A stretch of DNA of 64,000 nucleotides from Phallusia mammillata. Its lineage: Eukaryota; Chordata; Ascidiacea; Phlebobranchia; Ascidiidae. Numbering within the stretch: the stretch's first letter is position 1; each line of letters begins with the position of its first letter. Below, in pieces: positions 52,401-64,000 of the stretch. The notes under the pieces were generated by a model. It had not been told where the DNA came from, did not search any database, and saw nothing but the letters and a program-made list of their open reading frames with translations. The translations under genes and the position numbers were made by a program. The stretch is from NCBI GenBank assembly GCA_003260075.1, contig QLIY01000014.1, positions 312,312-376,311 of the forward strand. The letters run 5' to 3'.

Positions 52401-55400
52401 AAGGTGAGAGTTTGTTATAAATCAGTTCACTGCAGTGCTTATTACTTAGAGCACAGTTTAAAATGTTGACACATCTCAAAATCTAAGTACAAAGGGACTT
52501 GAAAAGCCTACGTTTTGAACTTTACCTTTTATAAATTGAAATTAAAGTGTGCTTTGTTTTTGTGAGCACGGTCGCTTTATTTGTCTTTTGTGTTGTAAAG
52601 CTTAACTTAATTAAGGTCAAGTCCCCTGATTACAAAAGGTTAGTTAGTTATAAAGTGTTTCTCAATATTAGTTAAAGTTGACAAAATGAATTTTTGTTCG
52701 CGCGCACACTTTTCAGCAGAATTGTAAACGGGCCCGAAATTCGAGCCCGAAGCCGACTCAGACTTAAACAACTATTTTTTTGTCGTTTTTTTCAAATTAA
52801 ATTAGATTTTCTACTCCCAGAAACTGGAAATTAAATTAGATCTCGACCTGGAATTAGATTCAAACCACTCACTTGTGGTACATTTCAAATTTGAACTTCA
52901 AGTTTTGCATTGTTTCATTCGCTGACGTGGAGAAAACGCGTTAAGAAAATGTGGCCGTCTTGTCAGGGCGTTCTCGCCCAAAATAATTTCGAAAACGTTC
53001 TGTTATTGTAACCTAAGATTTTTGTAACTTTTTTTGAGATTTTTAACTTCAGATTTTGCATCCCTGTATTTTCTATTTTTGTTTGTGGGAATGCAAGATA
53101 AATGGTCTTTCCAGTAAGACAAGGACTTTTTAAAGGTCGAAGCGACGCTTAGAGCTGTTTTTCATTCTCACCTACGCTTGTTGACATTTAAACATTTTTT
53201 GTTTTGGCCTTGTTAAGTGGCTTTGAACATAAGACGCATGCTGGTATCACATGCCTAAAAATACCGTTGGACAAACCAGCATTTTTGGGAAAACTGTAAA
53301 TTAATTAGAATTACCTCAATATTTCTATAGTAGATAAAATCAAAATTACCGCCATTTTGCTCTAGTTTGCAAAAATTGACAACTAGAATTATTTCTTTTT
53401 TCATCTATTTGTCCAAATCTGACCCGAAACTGAAACTTTTTTTGTGAAGCCAGTTAGGTCCCATAGTTTGATTTACTGGTTCATATAAACATTGACAAAA
53501 AAACAGTAATAGACAAGAACGTGAAGTCGGGCCCGAGTTCAAGCCCGTTTGTTAGAAAACATCAGCCCTAACCTGGCCCGACTTACAACTGCTTTGTAGC
53601 CTAAAAACACAAAAAATATTAAACCAATGTTATTTTTAACTTTAAATGATGAGTGATTTTGCTTTTGATAAAAAAAATAAGATCAAACTGCGGTTCTGGT
53701 GTCGCCATGCACTTCTCTATTTGTCATAAAAACCCCAAACCTGAAATGAGTTGAATTCTTTGCATCACGATTTTTGCGGCTTGCTCGCAAATCTCTAACG
53801 GCCAATTGTTGCACCACTCTGTTTTTGGAATATTAATTTATTGCCAACTTTTTTTTAGGTTAATTTGTAACTTCGGTACTTGCTCGAACCAGTGTGACGA
53901 TAAACTGGAGCTGAGAGACGGACTGAAACACTGGATCTTATGCGGATTTCAATCCTCAACTTTGACCTTTAACCCGGTCAGCAGTTACGTCAACATCACC
54001 TTTTTCTCGGATTACTTTTCAAACTATCCCGGATTCCGCTTGGAATACACAATATTCCCACCACCACCGCCGCCCAGTACAACTCCAACCATTGTGACGC
54101 CGCAAACAACGACGACATTTCCGTTTGTGACGTCATCAACGGCATCACAAGGTATGACGTCATTAAGTACGTCCTCTTGGATCGCGAATGTTACAGAAGG
54201 ATCACGTGATGTGATGGAAGTTACGTCGTCATTGTCACCTTTGTCAAATCGTAGTAAGTGAATATTTCAGGGTGACTACTTCCGCAAAACATCAAGCAAG
54301 TATTGGAGTAATGATGATCAATGGTGCTTCTTCACTACTTTAGGATCCAGGCAATTTGAAAATGCTTTTTAGGGTTTTAAATTCGGACCGAAGTTTGAAA
54401 ATCAGTTTTTTTAATCCTATGCATTTTCAAAAAAACGCATCGTTTATCCTTTTAAAATTCCCACAACAAAAATAAAGTTTTCAACGCATGGTATTTTTAT
54501 TAACATTTAATTAATGCTGCATTCTGTAGTGCATTAATTAACGGTGCGAGAGGTTTACTTATTGTTTCGTAGCCTTAGTGCAGTGGTTTTCAATCTTATA
54601 CGGACCCCGTACCACCTGACAACTTTTTCTATCGCTGCATACCACCTAAACCAGTGGTTTTCCAGCCTTTTTGTAGCCACGGATCCCTTTTATAAATTGT
54701 GTATATCTCTGGCCTGAAACGTCTTTTGCCACTGGTCTTTGATACATATTTGCCTCTATGAACCCCCTGAACCATCTCCAGACCCCTTTGAAGTCCGCAA
54801 ACCCCAGTTTTAGGTCTCACAGAAAGCTACTCGCGTACCACCACAGAAGTTCCGGCGTACCACTAGTGGTTCGTGTACCACAGTTTGAGAACCACTGCCT
54901 TAGAGCAATAATTTTCCACCACAGGGGACATGACCGAAAAGTGGATCCCATTTCATTTGGTTGGGTTGTCGATTGAGCGATTTCTGAGTACCGTATTTTG
55001 TTCCTTATTCGTTTGACGTTTCTGGCTTTCTGCAGCACCAACTTCGATCTTTGATGCAACAACTTTATAGAACTTTTCTGGCAATTGTATTTTTGTACGG
55101 ACGTTTTCGACGTATACAGGTCGCCTTAGTCAGGGTAAATAACACTGAATGCGCGTATTACAGTGCACGATAAACAAAGGAAAAAATGAAGGCGACCTGT
55201 ATAGGATGTAAAAACGTCGTTACAAAAATACAATTGCCAGAAGATCTCTATATAGTTGATATTATGCCTGGCAGCAACAGCTTATATATATCTTTGATGT
55301 CTTGTTGTCAGAAACGCTTTTGGCCATTTTCAGCAGTGTTCTTTTATTTGTTAAGGCGCCAACATCATTTGTTTCGGGGATCAAGTCTACACGTCATGTC

Positions 55401-58400
55401 AGCCGTACTGCAACAAGAGATGTGTTGTGGGGATTGTTGTAAGTTTCAACTGTCTCGCCCGCCCATGCAGACCCACATGTGCCTGCCCCCGGAACAGAAG
55501 TGTTTCCTCCGGAAGTCAGTGTATTTCAGAAGATGAATGCGAAGATCAACGTCAGTAGATTTTTTCTAAGTATTTTATGTTTTGGTTCGTGAATGAAAAC
55601 TTTTAACATTTAAAGGGGGGGGGGTAGTCGATTTTTTCTATTCGAATAAGTATTTTATGTTTTGGTTCGTGAATGAAAACTTTTAACATTTAAAAATCCC
55701 CCAAATCCCCAAGTACGAAGCTGAAATGTGCAGCATACGAGGCAGGCAACGGTGCTTGTGAGGGGGGGGGGTCGCCTTTCCATGTGGAAATGCTTGGTTT
55801 CCGACTGATTCTGCATAGCCTTTAATATGCCTGGCGTATTTTAATGATAAACATCTAAAAATATTCGCTTTAAAAATCTGAAAAGTTCGTGACCTAATTC
55901 CAGTAATGTTTTTTCGTAGGTCCACCGCAGTGCAATGGCGGAAAGGAATACAGTGATTGCGTTGAATGTCCTCGTGCATGTCCGGGATATGAGGCATCAA
56001 TGCCAGCTTGTACTGCAGATCCGATTAACTGCCAAAAAGGCTGCACATGTCCTGACTACGCACCTTATCTTTTCAGTGATACGTGTATCCCACCTTTCTT
56101 ATGCCCCCCAGCGCCAGGTACCTGCCTAAAGTTTTTATGGTGAAAGCAAACTGGCTCGTATAGGTAAAAGCAGATTGCTTTATTACCAAACGTCTTATTT
56201 CGTTATTATGTGTTATTTTTATCCTAATCATGATTAAATCCTTTGGTAGTATCTTAATGTAAGGGGCATGATTAAAATGAACAGCAAGTACACCAATATT
56301 CGCCGAGTTAAACTGGTGTGTGGTCACAGCGTGCACATCTAATGTTGCTCACAGTGGTACTCAGTGTACTTAGTTCGCTTGTGTGTATGTCCAGACACAT
56401 AAAAATCTATGCTGCGCATAAACTTGTGTGTGGCCACAATGCAAACACCCACACACAAATGTTATAGCTCAATTAGCACGTAGTATTTTGTTTATGCTTA
56501 CAAAATAAACTTCTTTTCGACAGTGCAACCGTTCTGCAGTGGCGGTAGAGTTTACACAAATTGTATTGGTTGTCCTCGAACGTGCCCGGGTTTAGGCCTG
56601 CCAAGTCCTGGAAATTGTGTTCCTGACCCAAATAATTGTGTGGCTGGCTGTGCCTGTCCAAACCACTTGCCATTCTGGCATAACAACTCCTGTTTATTGG
56701 CTTGTCCGAAACCTAAACCAGGTATTTCAGTTTTCGTGTTTCCAATTTTGTGTAAAAAGTGCGCAATGAGTGTTTTATTTTATCTGACCACAAAATATAT
56801 TATTAAAAATATATTTACTATGCTGCATGGTAGTAGGTATTATTTGCATTACAAATGTTTAGACAACTTTAAAATAAATTGGTAACACAATAATATTATC
56901 ATTTTCATTGCTAAATAGGTATTGACTGTTTCTGGAAAATACACAAATGAATCACTTTTACTATACCTGTATTTGGCTTCCAATGGCAATGAACTTAGCA
57001 ATAGCAATATTCATAAATATGCGTTTTTGCTTTATACGTGACGCGCATATTTAGTAAAACTGTTTTTGCAACGTTGTTTAACACCTCCTTGTATTATAGT
57101 GAAAATTTCATGTGGAACTCAATACTATTTACCGAAGACCCGGATTGTTGGTAAGTATAAAGTCAAGTATTTTCTTGCAAGCTAAAACTTCAGCGCTGTG
57201 TTGGGCTTAAAAAAAGGTTTTTGCCGTGATTAAAACAAAATTCGGCTTCGGTTAATCCGGATCTTTGCTTAATTCGGACAAAACTTGAGGTACAAATGAT
57301 TTGTAATGTGGGAAGGCTTCACCTATCGACATCAGTTAATCCGGATCTTCGCCTAATCCGGACAATTTTTTTGGGGTCCAAGCGGTTCCGGATTAACCAA
57401 GGTTCACTGTCGGTTCAAAATTCGCGCGACGAAATTCAATTTTGTAAAACCAACGGAAAAACACAACGGAACATAACAAGTCGACTGATTTGTTGCAACC
57501 ATATGGTGTAAATACATAACAGGTGGAGAATGGGCAAACGCTGGATCGTGGCCTTGGATTATCCAAATTATCAAAGGAATTTTAGGAAAGGAAAAATATC
57601 AATGCGGAGGAACGCTGATCTGTTCCAACTGGATTCTAACTGCTGCTCACTGCTTTCATTCCGATAATGGATATTCCCTTGAGTAAGGTCGAGTATTGGG
57701 TGATGAATTTCGCTTAAAAATGGTGTTTCTAAAGCAGGGGTGTGCAACATGGGCGTGCGGGCCAGAGCACGACCCGCGACAGCTAGGGGGGGGGGACTTT
57801 TCAAAAACGCAAAAGTGTGTCAAAAACGCAAATAGGCAGATTTAAATGCGTGTGCGAAAAGTTTTTGTGAGTTCATGACCAATGTACAGAAAATTCCCAA
57901 ATTGTAGTTCATTTTTGCTGAGTCCGCAAAAATTGCGTTGAGGCAAAACTACTTCGAAACCGAAAACGATTTAAATTAATGTCACTAATTTCGGCAATTG
58001 CCAAAGCGGTCATTAGTGGTAAAAGTTGACGGGGGGGGGGCGTGGTCCGTGCTGACTGCGTCAAGTAGTCCATTTTTTATACTTTTCACTGTTAAATCGT
58101 AGCAAGTTCTTGTGTGCACTGCATCATTGGCATTTTGTGACTTTGTATTACTGGGTAAAGTTTATTTAAAGCTCTCTAGAGCAGTGCTCCGCAACCGCTG
58201 TGCCTCGGCACACTGGTGCGCCGCAAGACGAGGGGGGGGGGGTGCCGCCGCAAAACCGTAACTTTTTAAATTTTTGTTTTTGTGTATTTTAACATCATAG
58301 CAAATGATTTTACAACACCAAACTAAAGCTACACTACTCACTACACACTTATGTTTTATTACGTCATAATATACCGTATATTGGCTTAATGCAGGGGTTT

Positions 58401-61400
58401 CAAGCACGCGGCCCGGTGTGGCCCTTCGAGAGGTTTTTTATGCCGCCCGCGAAATAATTTTTTAATTTTAGGTGTTTACCTAAGGTTGGATACCCTGTCA
58501 AACCACCGATTACACGAAACATTCTTTATTAGTAAATAAATGCGACTTTTTTATCGTATGATGGAAATAGTGTCTCCTTTCGAGAATAAGCAATTCCAGT
58601 TGTTGCGTCAAATTTTTCAATTGTTTTGTCATTGTATGCCATTGTTTGCACACATACTAGTTTATTGCACTTGGTTTTTAACTTTGAATCACTGTATATC
58701 TGTGTCTTGTTTATTACATTACAAATCTTTTATGTACATCAAATGGCATATAACTTATGCACAACATTTTACGGCACATAATATTTTTTTTGCAATAGTG
58801 TTGCCCTTGACTAACGTCAAAAAATGGCCCTCAAAAAATTGTTGGCCCTCAAAAAAGTTTGAGACCCCTGGCTTAATGTTTTTTTTAGTCTTTCGAAAAA
58901 TTTCGAACGCAGCTACTGAAATGTTGCTACATTTCTGCACAACTACTTGTGAGCTTTTCTTAATTGTTATTGATAAAAACCGACAAAAGATCTTGCTTAA
59001 AAAAACGAGTAACTTCGGGTCGCTCTGTCAAATATTAAGCTTAGCATACGGCGATTGTGCTCATGTAAACAATGCCAGATATCTCACTAAATCCATACTG
59101 TGTTTTGTGCTGTTTCGTACATCTTCAATCGCATTTTTGGTTCGGGTGTGCCGCCGAACGTTTAAAGCTCGTATGGTGCGACGTGCGTGAGAAAAGGTTG
59201 TGGAGCACTGCTCTAGAGCAGAGTTGTAAGTCGGGCCGGGTTTTTGGGGCCGGGTTCGGGCTTGGATTTCCTTGAAAAAGCGCTTGATTCGGGCTTGACT
59301 TTACGCTATGTGTCAGTATTTTTTGAATAAATGTAACTGGTTAAGTAGCTATTTGCTGGACCTGACCTAATGTCAAACAGCCCCAAAACATTGCCCCCCT
59401 CGGTCTTTCCTGAGACTTTAATGTATAGGCCTGTCAATCAAACTTTTGGGCCTCAACGGGCTTTCTAAAAACGAATCGGGTTCAGGCCGGATTTCGGGCT
59501 TTTACAACTCTGCTCTGGAAAAACTTTTTATAAATTCGTCTTCACAGAATGAAAATTATGATCCATAGCATGTAATAAACAGTTGCACGCCCCTGTTTCT
59601 TAACATTGACGAATACCAAATCCGTTTTTCTCCATGATTTCGCGCAAGTACTTACTGTTTCCTTTATCTTTTAACAATCTGTGTGTTAAATGAAGGGAAG
59701 GGACGAATTGGGGCCGATGTTTTTGTGTTATTCACCCCTACATTACAGTTTTTCTTACTACTATGATTAACAAGCACCGGTTTAAAGCAAATTTCAATTA
59801 TAGTGATGTGTAAATTTTCAGAAAAACTTCGTACCTTTATCGAATTAACATCGGAAAACACCTCAAAGATGGTGAACCTACGCGATATTTTGTGGTAAGT
59901 CTGGTTAAATTATAGTACACCAAAACTTTAGGAGGTTCGATACCGAATCAATTTGGCCTTCCAAGCATGTTACAAATGCTAGGCTAGGCACAGGCTAGAA
60001 AAACACACAGCCTGCGGTGCGTTTCGAACCCACGAAAGAAACTATTATTCGGTGTTTTATGGAATGTTAAAAGCGTTTTGTACCTTTGCTGTTTGTAAGT
60101 TTGCAATACGCTTTCCATCCTTGGTCATTTGCTTCACTACCTGTTTACGAATCATTATCTGGTCCACTTAAAAAAAAGTTGAAAATCAATGGAATAGACC
60201 AGTGGTTCCCAACCGGGGAGGAATTCCTCCCTAGGGAGCAATTTTATGAGTTCAGGGGAGAAATTTCATAAAAACTGCAAAAAAAAATTACATTGAAAAT
60301 GTTACAGAATATTTTTGTTTTTACATTACTATGTCCATTATAATTTGGACCCGGTTCACAATTGGTAAAGGATTCTGAATGGACATCCCTAATTATAAGG
60401 TCTATTTCAAATTGCTTTAATTTTTAATGTTATATTTGTTTTTCTTCTTATGGGGAGGAATGCATAGTTCGAAAATGGGCGAAGGGAGGAATGTAACAAA
60501 AAAGGTTGGGAACCACTGGAATAGACAGTTATTTGTAAGGATTTGCGCCCCTAAGTGGTCAGCAGGATAATTTCAGAAGTGCATGAACGCAAGAACAATC
60601 TTTTAGGCTAAAATTTCCTAATACATCATATATTTAAAGGAAACTTCTTTAATATGTATTTTTGTTGTTCTAACGCTACAAATGCTTTTACTCAAAAAGT
60701 GTTGGAAACCACAGTTTTTAGCCAAAAACTTTTGTTTTTTCAGAGCCAAGTCGCTGAACGAATTATCACTCATCCTGATTACGACCTTGACACTCACGTT
60801 CACGACGTGGCTCTCATCAAGTTGAGAGTCAAGGTCAACATGACTAAGCATATTCGACCAGCTTGCGTCCCAGATTATGTTAACCCTGATCTTAGGGGTT
60901 TTGCCCCTTGGGGTCCCCCTATTGGAGCAAACTGTTACGTGGCAGGGTGGGGCTCAACGAAGGGTAAGTGGGTGCTTTTGTGGTCGTCTGTATACTCAGG
61001 AACTTGTGTGTATGCCCAGACACATTAAAATTTATATTGCGCATAAACTGGTGTGTTACCACTTACCACAGCGTGAACATCTAATGTTGCGGGGGGGGGG
61101 AGTGTGCTCAGGAAGCGTGTGTGTATGCCCAGACACATTAAAATCTATGTTGTGTATAAACTGGTGTGTGGCCATAGCTTGCACATCTAATGTTGCTCAC
61201 AGTGGTCCTCAGTATACTCAGGAAGCGTGTGTGTATGCCCAGACACATAAAAATCCATGTGCATAAACTTGTTTGGGCCTACAGTGTACAATCTAATGTT
61301 GCTCACAGTGGTCCTCAGTGCACTCAGGGAGCTTGTGTGTATGCCCAGACACATGACAATATATGTTACATATAAACTGGTGTGTTACCACTTACCACAG

Positions 61401-62206
61401 CGTGAACATCTAATGTTGCTCACAGTGGCCAAGGAGCTTGTGGATACGCCCAAAAACAATTGTAGTATCATATCTGTATGTTTTACAGGTGTCGGGCCGG
61501 ATAATTCCCGTTTGAAGCAAGCCAAATTGCCGATTCGAAGCGGCAGTTATTGCAAAAACATTTACCCCAACTTTGACGCCCGGACGATGATTTGTGTGGG
61601 AGGTGTCTCAAGAAAAGACACTTGTCAGGTTTTATAATTAAAATTTTGATAATTGTAAAGCTTTCATCATTTTTCTTTAAAAAAAAGAAAAAATGCGAAA
61701 CCATTGATCAGAATACACCAATTTGTGTTTTCAATTTATGACATTACCCTAATAAAGGTGTCTTGTGTGGGACATCGAAACGTCGGCATATTATAATAAA
61801 GATTGCTGGAAGAGCTAAAAAATTTATTGATACATTTATCAGAAGGTCTATATTTATCAGCAAATATATAAAGGGGGGGGGGAACATCGAAACGTCGGCA
61901 TATTATAATAAAAAACTGCTGGAAGAGCTAAAAAATGTATTGATACATTTATCAGAAGGTCTATATTTATCAGCAAATATATAAAAATTGATTGATTAAA
62001 ATTTTCAGGGCGACAGCGGCGGCCCGATCGTTTGCAAGCACGGCACCAAGTGGTATGTTGACGGTGTGACGTCATACGGCCTAAAATGTGGCGGAATCGG
62101 ATTTCCGGGGGTTTATACGCGCGTGACGTCATACACGAATTGGATACGCCAGCAAACCATCAAGTATTCGGATTGTGCTGTTGGATACCAGTGGAATCAG
62201 CATTAA
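49486..62206 (+). CDS. Secreted CUB-TIL-trypsin-like serine protease
   Basis: Exons: 49486-49559, 50200-50334, 50851-50868, 51681-51775, 52226-52403, 53859-54253, 55356-55550, 55920-56117, 56524-56721, 57100-57150, 57523-57682, 59822-59894, 60744-60963, 61489-61628, 62009-62206, giving 775 residues. In order: a signal peptide ([19 protein letters not shown]), a short Cys-rich segment, a CUB domain (about 108-227), a Pro/Thr-rich linker, and three TIL (trypsin-inhibitor-like) domains. The first is [13 protein letters not shown]; the next two are one exon each of 198 nt and carry CPRACPG and CPRTCPG. Then comes the protease with activation site TRIVGG. The triad is His in TAAHC, Asp in HDVALI and Ser in GDSGGP. 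Asp six residues before that Ser (KDTCQGDS) predicts trypsin-like cleavage after Arg or Lys. Most internal introns are phase 1 or 2, which suits domain shuffling. An alternative donor at about 54151 would shorten the linker. AATAAA is at 62311-62316. Confidence 0.85.
50406..50630. mobile_element. hAT-like MITE, CAGTGGTGGGATTCA family
   Basis: 225 bp, with a perfect 8-bp duplication TATGTAAC at 50398-50405 and 50631-50638. The right end is duplicated in tandem inside (gacggttctatagaaccggt occurs twice). It lies in a protease gene intron. Confidence 0.93.
54581..54897. mobile_element. hAT-like elements, one nested in another
   Basis: The outer ends are CAGTGGTTTTCAATCTT and cagtttgagaaccactg. 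The flanks ccttagtg and ccttagag agree at 7 of 8. A second left end (cagtggttttccagcc) lies inside at about 54652. It is in the protease intron after the CUB exon. Confidence 0.7.
55060..55290. repeat. Long imperfect inverted repeat with decayed hammerhead-like ends
   Basis: The left arm (about 55068-55136, tctggcaattgtatttttgt then acaggtcgcctta) is mirrored by the right arm (about 55188-55250, gaaggcgacctgtatagg then acaattgccagaa). Both arms carry remnants of the motif at 19195-19235. It ends with atgcctggcagcaacag, a word also found at 50110 and near 2240. Confidence 0.65.
57236..57412. mobile_element. pogo/Tigger-like MITE
   Basis: It contains cttcggttaatccggatc on the left and ggattaaccaaggttcactg on the right, with the family interior. 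It lies in the protease intron before the exon that starts the catalytic domain. Confidence 0.7.
57797..58030 (-). repeat. Inverted copy of 49758-49994 between two G linkers
   Basis: The segment is the reverse complement of sequence 8 kb upstream, with about one difference in 234 bases. It is bounded by G runs 57786-57796 and 58031-58040. An assembly insertion is the simplest reading. Confidence 0.8.
58182..59210. mobile_element. hAT-like element, CAGTGCTCCGCAACC family
   Basis: 1,029 bp as assembled. Ends CAGTGCTCCGCAACC and GGTTGTGGAGCACTG, with a perfect 8-bp duplication CTCTAGAG at 58174-58181 and 59211-59218. It contains the nested element 58392-58870 and a G run at 58232-58242. Confidence 0.9.
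58392..58870. mobile_element. Nested hAT-like element, CAGGGGTTTCAAGC family
   Basis: 479 bp. Ends CAGGGGTTTCAAGC and AGTTTGAGACCCCTG, with a perfect 8-bp duplication GCTTAATG at 58384-58391 and 58871-58878. It was inserted into the older element 58182-59210. Confidence 0.92.
59219..59512. mobile_element. hAT-like element, CAGAGTTGTAAGTCGGGCC type
   Basis: Ends CAGAGTTGTAAGTCGGGCC and gcttttacaactctg. It sits directly against the target duplication of the preceding element. Its own flanks agree at only 6 of 8 (ctctagag, ctctggaa). Confidence 0.75.
60200..60518. mobile_element. hAT-like MITE, CAGTGGTTCCCAACC family
   Basis: 319 bp. Ends CAGTGGTTCCCAACCGGGG and ggttgggaaccactg, with a perfect 8-bp duplication GAATAGAC at 60192-60199 and 60519-60526. 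It lies in a protease gene intron. Confidence 0.93.
60985..61440 (+). repeat. Minisatellite-like tandem repeat, units of about 100-120 bp
   Basis: At least four units share cttgtgtgtatgcccagac, cataaact and catctaatgttgc. The array fills most of intron 60964-61488 and is broken by a G10 linker at 61091-61100. A single diverged unit is at 56340-56470 in an earlier intron of the same gene. Confidence 0.75.
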
Positions 62207-62310
62207 ATGTGACCGCATTTGTGGATTTGATGCTACCCTTCATACAGCTGATGATTAAAATACTGAAATTCAAGTTATTCCACTTTTCCGAAGTGTTTGT
62301 GCCAAACCAA

Positions 62311-62316
62311 AATAAA
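62311..62316 (+). terminator. Polyadenylation signal of the protease gene
   Basis: Canonical AATAAA, 105 bp after the TAA stop at 62204-62206. It is the first such hexamer seen after the coding end. Confidence 0.6.
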
Positions 62317-62410
62317 ATGACGGATCAATTTAAAAATCTTTACAACACTATACATACGGGTCTGTTCATAAGTTTAATGGTGAAAGTAACGGCCCAAATA
62401 GAAGTAAAAA

Positions 62411-62513
62411 GCGACATGCTTAATTTTTGAACGACTGATGTGTCCCTTATTCATATCCCTGATGAAGGCATGAGCATTTGCCGAAACGCTTGAAATATAA
62501 AGCATGTCGCAGT
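62411..62513 (+). repeat. Hairpin with a hammerhead-like core
   Basis: The outer arms gcgacatgctt (62411) and aagcatgtcgc (to 62513) are inverted. Between them come CTGATGA (from 62460), a helix II ggc/gcc with a 10-base loop and one bulged A, and GAAA. A short helix III (gctt/aagc) and GTC follow. The bulge and the competing outer hairpin make activity uncertain. Confidence 0.35.
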
Positions 62514-64000
62514 GTGTTATATATTTTTGGATATATTTTTGGACTGACTCCAACCCTAACCCAATTGACAATTACCCAAGTCCGGCCTTCTGTGTTGCAG
62601 TTAGGCCTTTCCCAATTGCCGAAACGGGGGGGGGGATATATATTTTTGGATATATTTTTGGACTGACACCAACCCTAACCCAATTGACAATTACCAAAGT
62701 CCGGCCTTCTGTGTTGCAGTTAGGCCTTTCCCAATTGCCGAAACTCGGAAAAATATTTTGTGAAACACTGCCGTACACATAGTTCCCAAACTATCACCTC
62801 AAAAAAAACTAACAATAGCGATTGCAATTGGTAATTAAATGATTCATGTTTACCTTGTTAAGTCCACTGCAAGAGCGCTATTTATGACTATAGTTTACGA
62901 CTGTAGATAACTTTTTTTAAGCAAAGTAATTTGTGCATTGATTTAAATCAGACCTAAGAATGAATCAGAAGTACAGAAACACGCTATGATTTACAATTTT
63001 AGCAATACTTTAGTTTCTCTGTTATTTATAGGTACAACACGTTTTTGCTTATATATTTTTGGTTGATAAGTTACTTTAATATATGTGCGTCTTTACAAAC
63101 AAAGACTCAAATATATTGAATAGCAGCAATGGATTGCAAACAATTAACAATCGCCCTTGATAATTAACAATGCAGAAAACAAAGAAGCATTTTTCAAAGA
63201 CAAAAATAGAGATTTAATCGTTATAGCTGTAAGTAATTGATTCTGAACGCCAGCCAATCGAGTTCTTTCGCAAAACTTTGAAATTCCAGACACCCGGAAC
63301 CAAAATGCATTAGCATAATGTTGCAGAGCTGTGAAATGAAAAATGTAGTTTTCGATTAACTGCCTAGCCTAATTGCAATTGCGTGTTTGTTTTGTTCAAA
63401 CAGAAAAATGGGACAGTTAAGCAAGATTAATAACTTAGTTTATTTCAATTCGTTTCTATTATCTATTATGGCTAAAAAACACCCTTTTGGGTACACTACA
63501 TACATTTTTAAATAAAATTGAAGACTTGTTTAAAGAAAGCCAATTTTTCTTTTTGGGGGGCTAGTAATGTTTTTTTGGCGGCTATTAGTGTCAATTGGCG
63601 TAACTTTAACTCAAAGTTACTTAAAATTTATTAAGTAGTTGCAATCATAATTACAAGGTACCTGGAGGTATATAGGCCCGGAAGGTAATAAGGCCCACTG
63701 CTAATATTTTTTTATGTGCAAGAAAAAATGATTCCATTTTGATGCAATTTAAAAAAATATGTGTACTTAAAATGATCTACAAAGTTTTGGACCTGCAAGT
63801 TATATGTAATTGTTATCATGACCAATCCAAATTAAGAAGTGTTTATTTTCAACTTTTTATTATTTTTTGTTCAAATTGGTAACAAAAATGAAAAGGTTGT
63901 GTTGTCGAAATGAAAACTTATTAAGATATATTAGTAATGGCGTCCTTTTAGTTTAATTGAAGCATTATCCGGTCTGGAAAAAAGAATTACTTCAAATAAA

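Larger units (their letters stand above)
57735..59595. mobile_element. Nest of hAT-like elements
   Basis: The outer ends are CAGGGGTGTGCAACATG (57735) and cagttgcacgcccctg (to 59595). The flanks tttctaaa and tttcttaa are similar. Inside are complete elements at 58182-59210, 58392-58870 and 59219-59512, and a G-linker-bounded inverted segment at 57797-58030. A 216-codon open frame at 58540-59190 runs across element boundaries and is not a gene. Confidence 0.65.
62207..64000. other. Downstream of the protease gene
   Basis: It has AATAAA at 62311-62316, a hammerhead-like fold at 62411-62513, and an allelic duplicate (62518-62625 repeated at 62637-62745) split by the G10 linker 62626-62635. Beyond 62800 it is AT-rich, and I see no exon, RNA gene or repeat that I can name. 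Confidence 0.6.

Noticed and set aside
58540..59190. 216-codon open frame
   Set aside because: It crosses the end of one nested hAT element into another. It has low-complexity hydrophobic composition and no splice or family evidence.
61001..61440. CRISPR-like array in the protease intron
   Set aside because: The units are about 100-120 bp with no short direct repeat and unique-spacer pattern, and the setting is a eukaryotic intron.

Overview
The window looks like nuclear DNA of a chordate, most likely an ascidian tunicate of the Ciona type. This is an inference. The genes are compact and intron-rich, they encode chordate-type proteins (a GABA-B receptor, LATS, Popeye proteins, PAAF1), and the introns are crowded with short hAT-like elements, tRNA-related retroposons and near-identical allelic segments. 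I rebuilt the gene models by hand from GT/AG sites, reading phase and family similarity. The exon joins close in frame except at the damaged last exon of the small gene near 48,000.

Layout. 498-10673 (+): the 3' half of a metabotropic GABA-B receptor; the ligand-binding domain lies upstream of the window. One of its introns carries three exons of an SMC1 cohesin gene, with an internal stop, inside hAT ends. 14166-32105 (+): the Hippo kinase LATS in 22 exons, with a UBA-like segment, five PPxY motifs and an AGC kinase domain with its insert and hydrophobic motif. 35173-37965 (-) and 39085-42099 (+): two Popeye-domain genes head to head across about 1.1 kb. 42812-45701 (-): the WD-repeat proteasome ATPase-associated factor PAAF1. 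46344-48108 (+): a small coiled-coil gene I do not recognise, back to back with PAAF1. 49486-62206 (+): a secreted trypsin-like protease with a CUB domain and three TIL (trypsin-inhibitor-like) domains.

Mobile DNA. I found many short hAT-type elements, most with 8-bp target duplications that can be read directly. There are also pogo-like miniature elements, a composite tRNA-related retroposon with a 14-bp target duplication, a LINE 3' end and fold-back repeats. One repeat family carries a hammerhead-ribozyme-like core on the minus strand at 3512-3559 and 6597-6640, with decayed copies elsewhere. This is the best candidate for undescribed biology.

Assembly warning. There are 33 homopolymer runs of G (two are C), and most are 10-11 bases long. 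Nearly all sit at points where the sequence jumps and a near-identical copy of nearby sequence follows. They look like artificial linkers joining allelic contigs. They duplicate whole or partial exons of GABBR, LATS, PAAF1 and the small gene, and these copies must be collapsed before counting exons. There is also a 748-base N gap (22844-23591) and two single Ns (6398, 8938).
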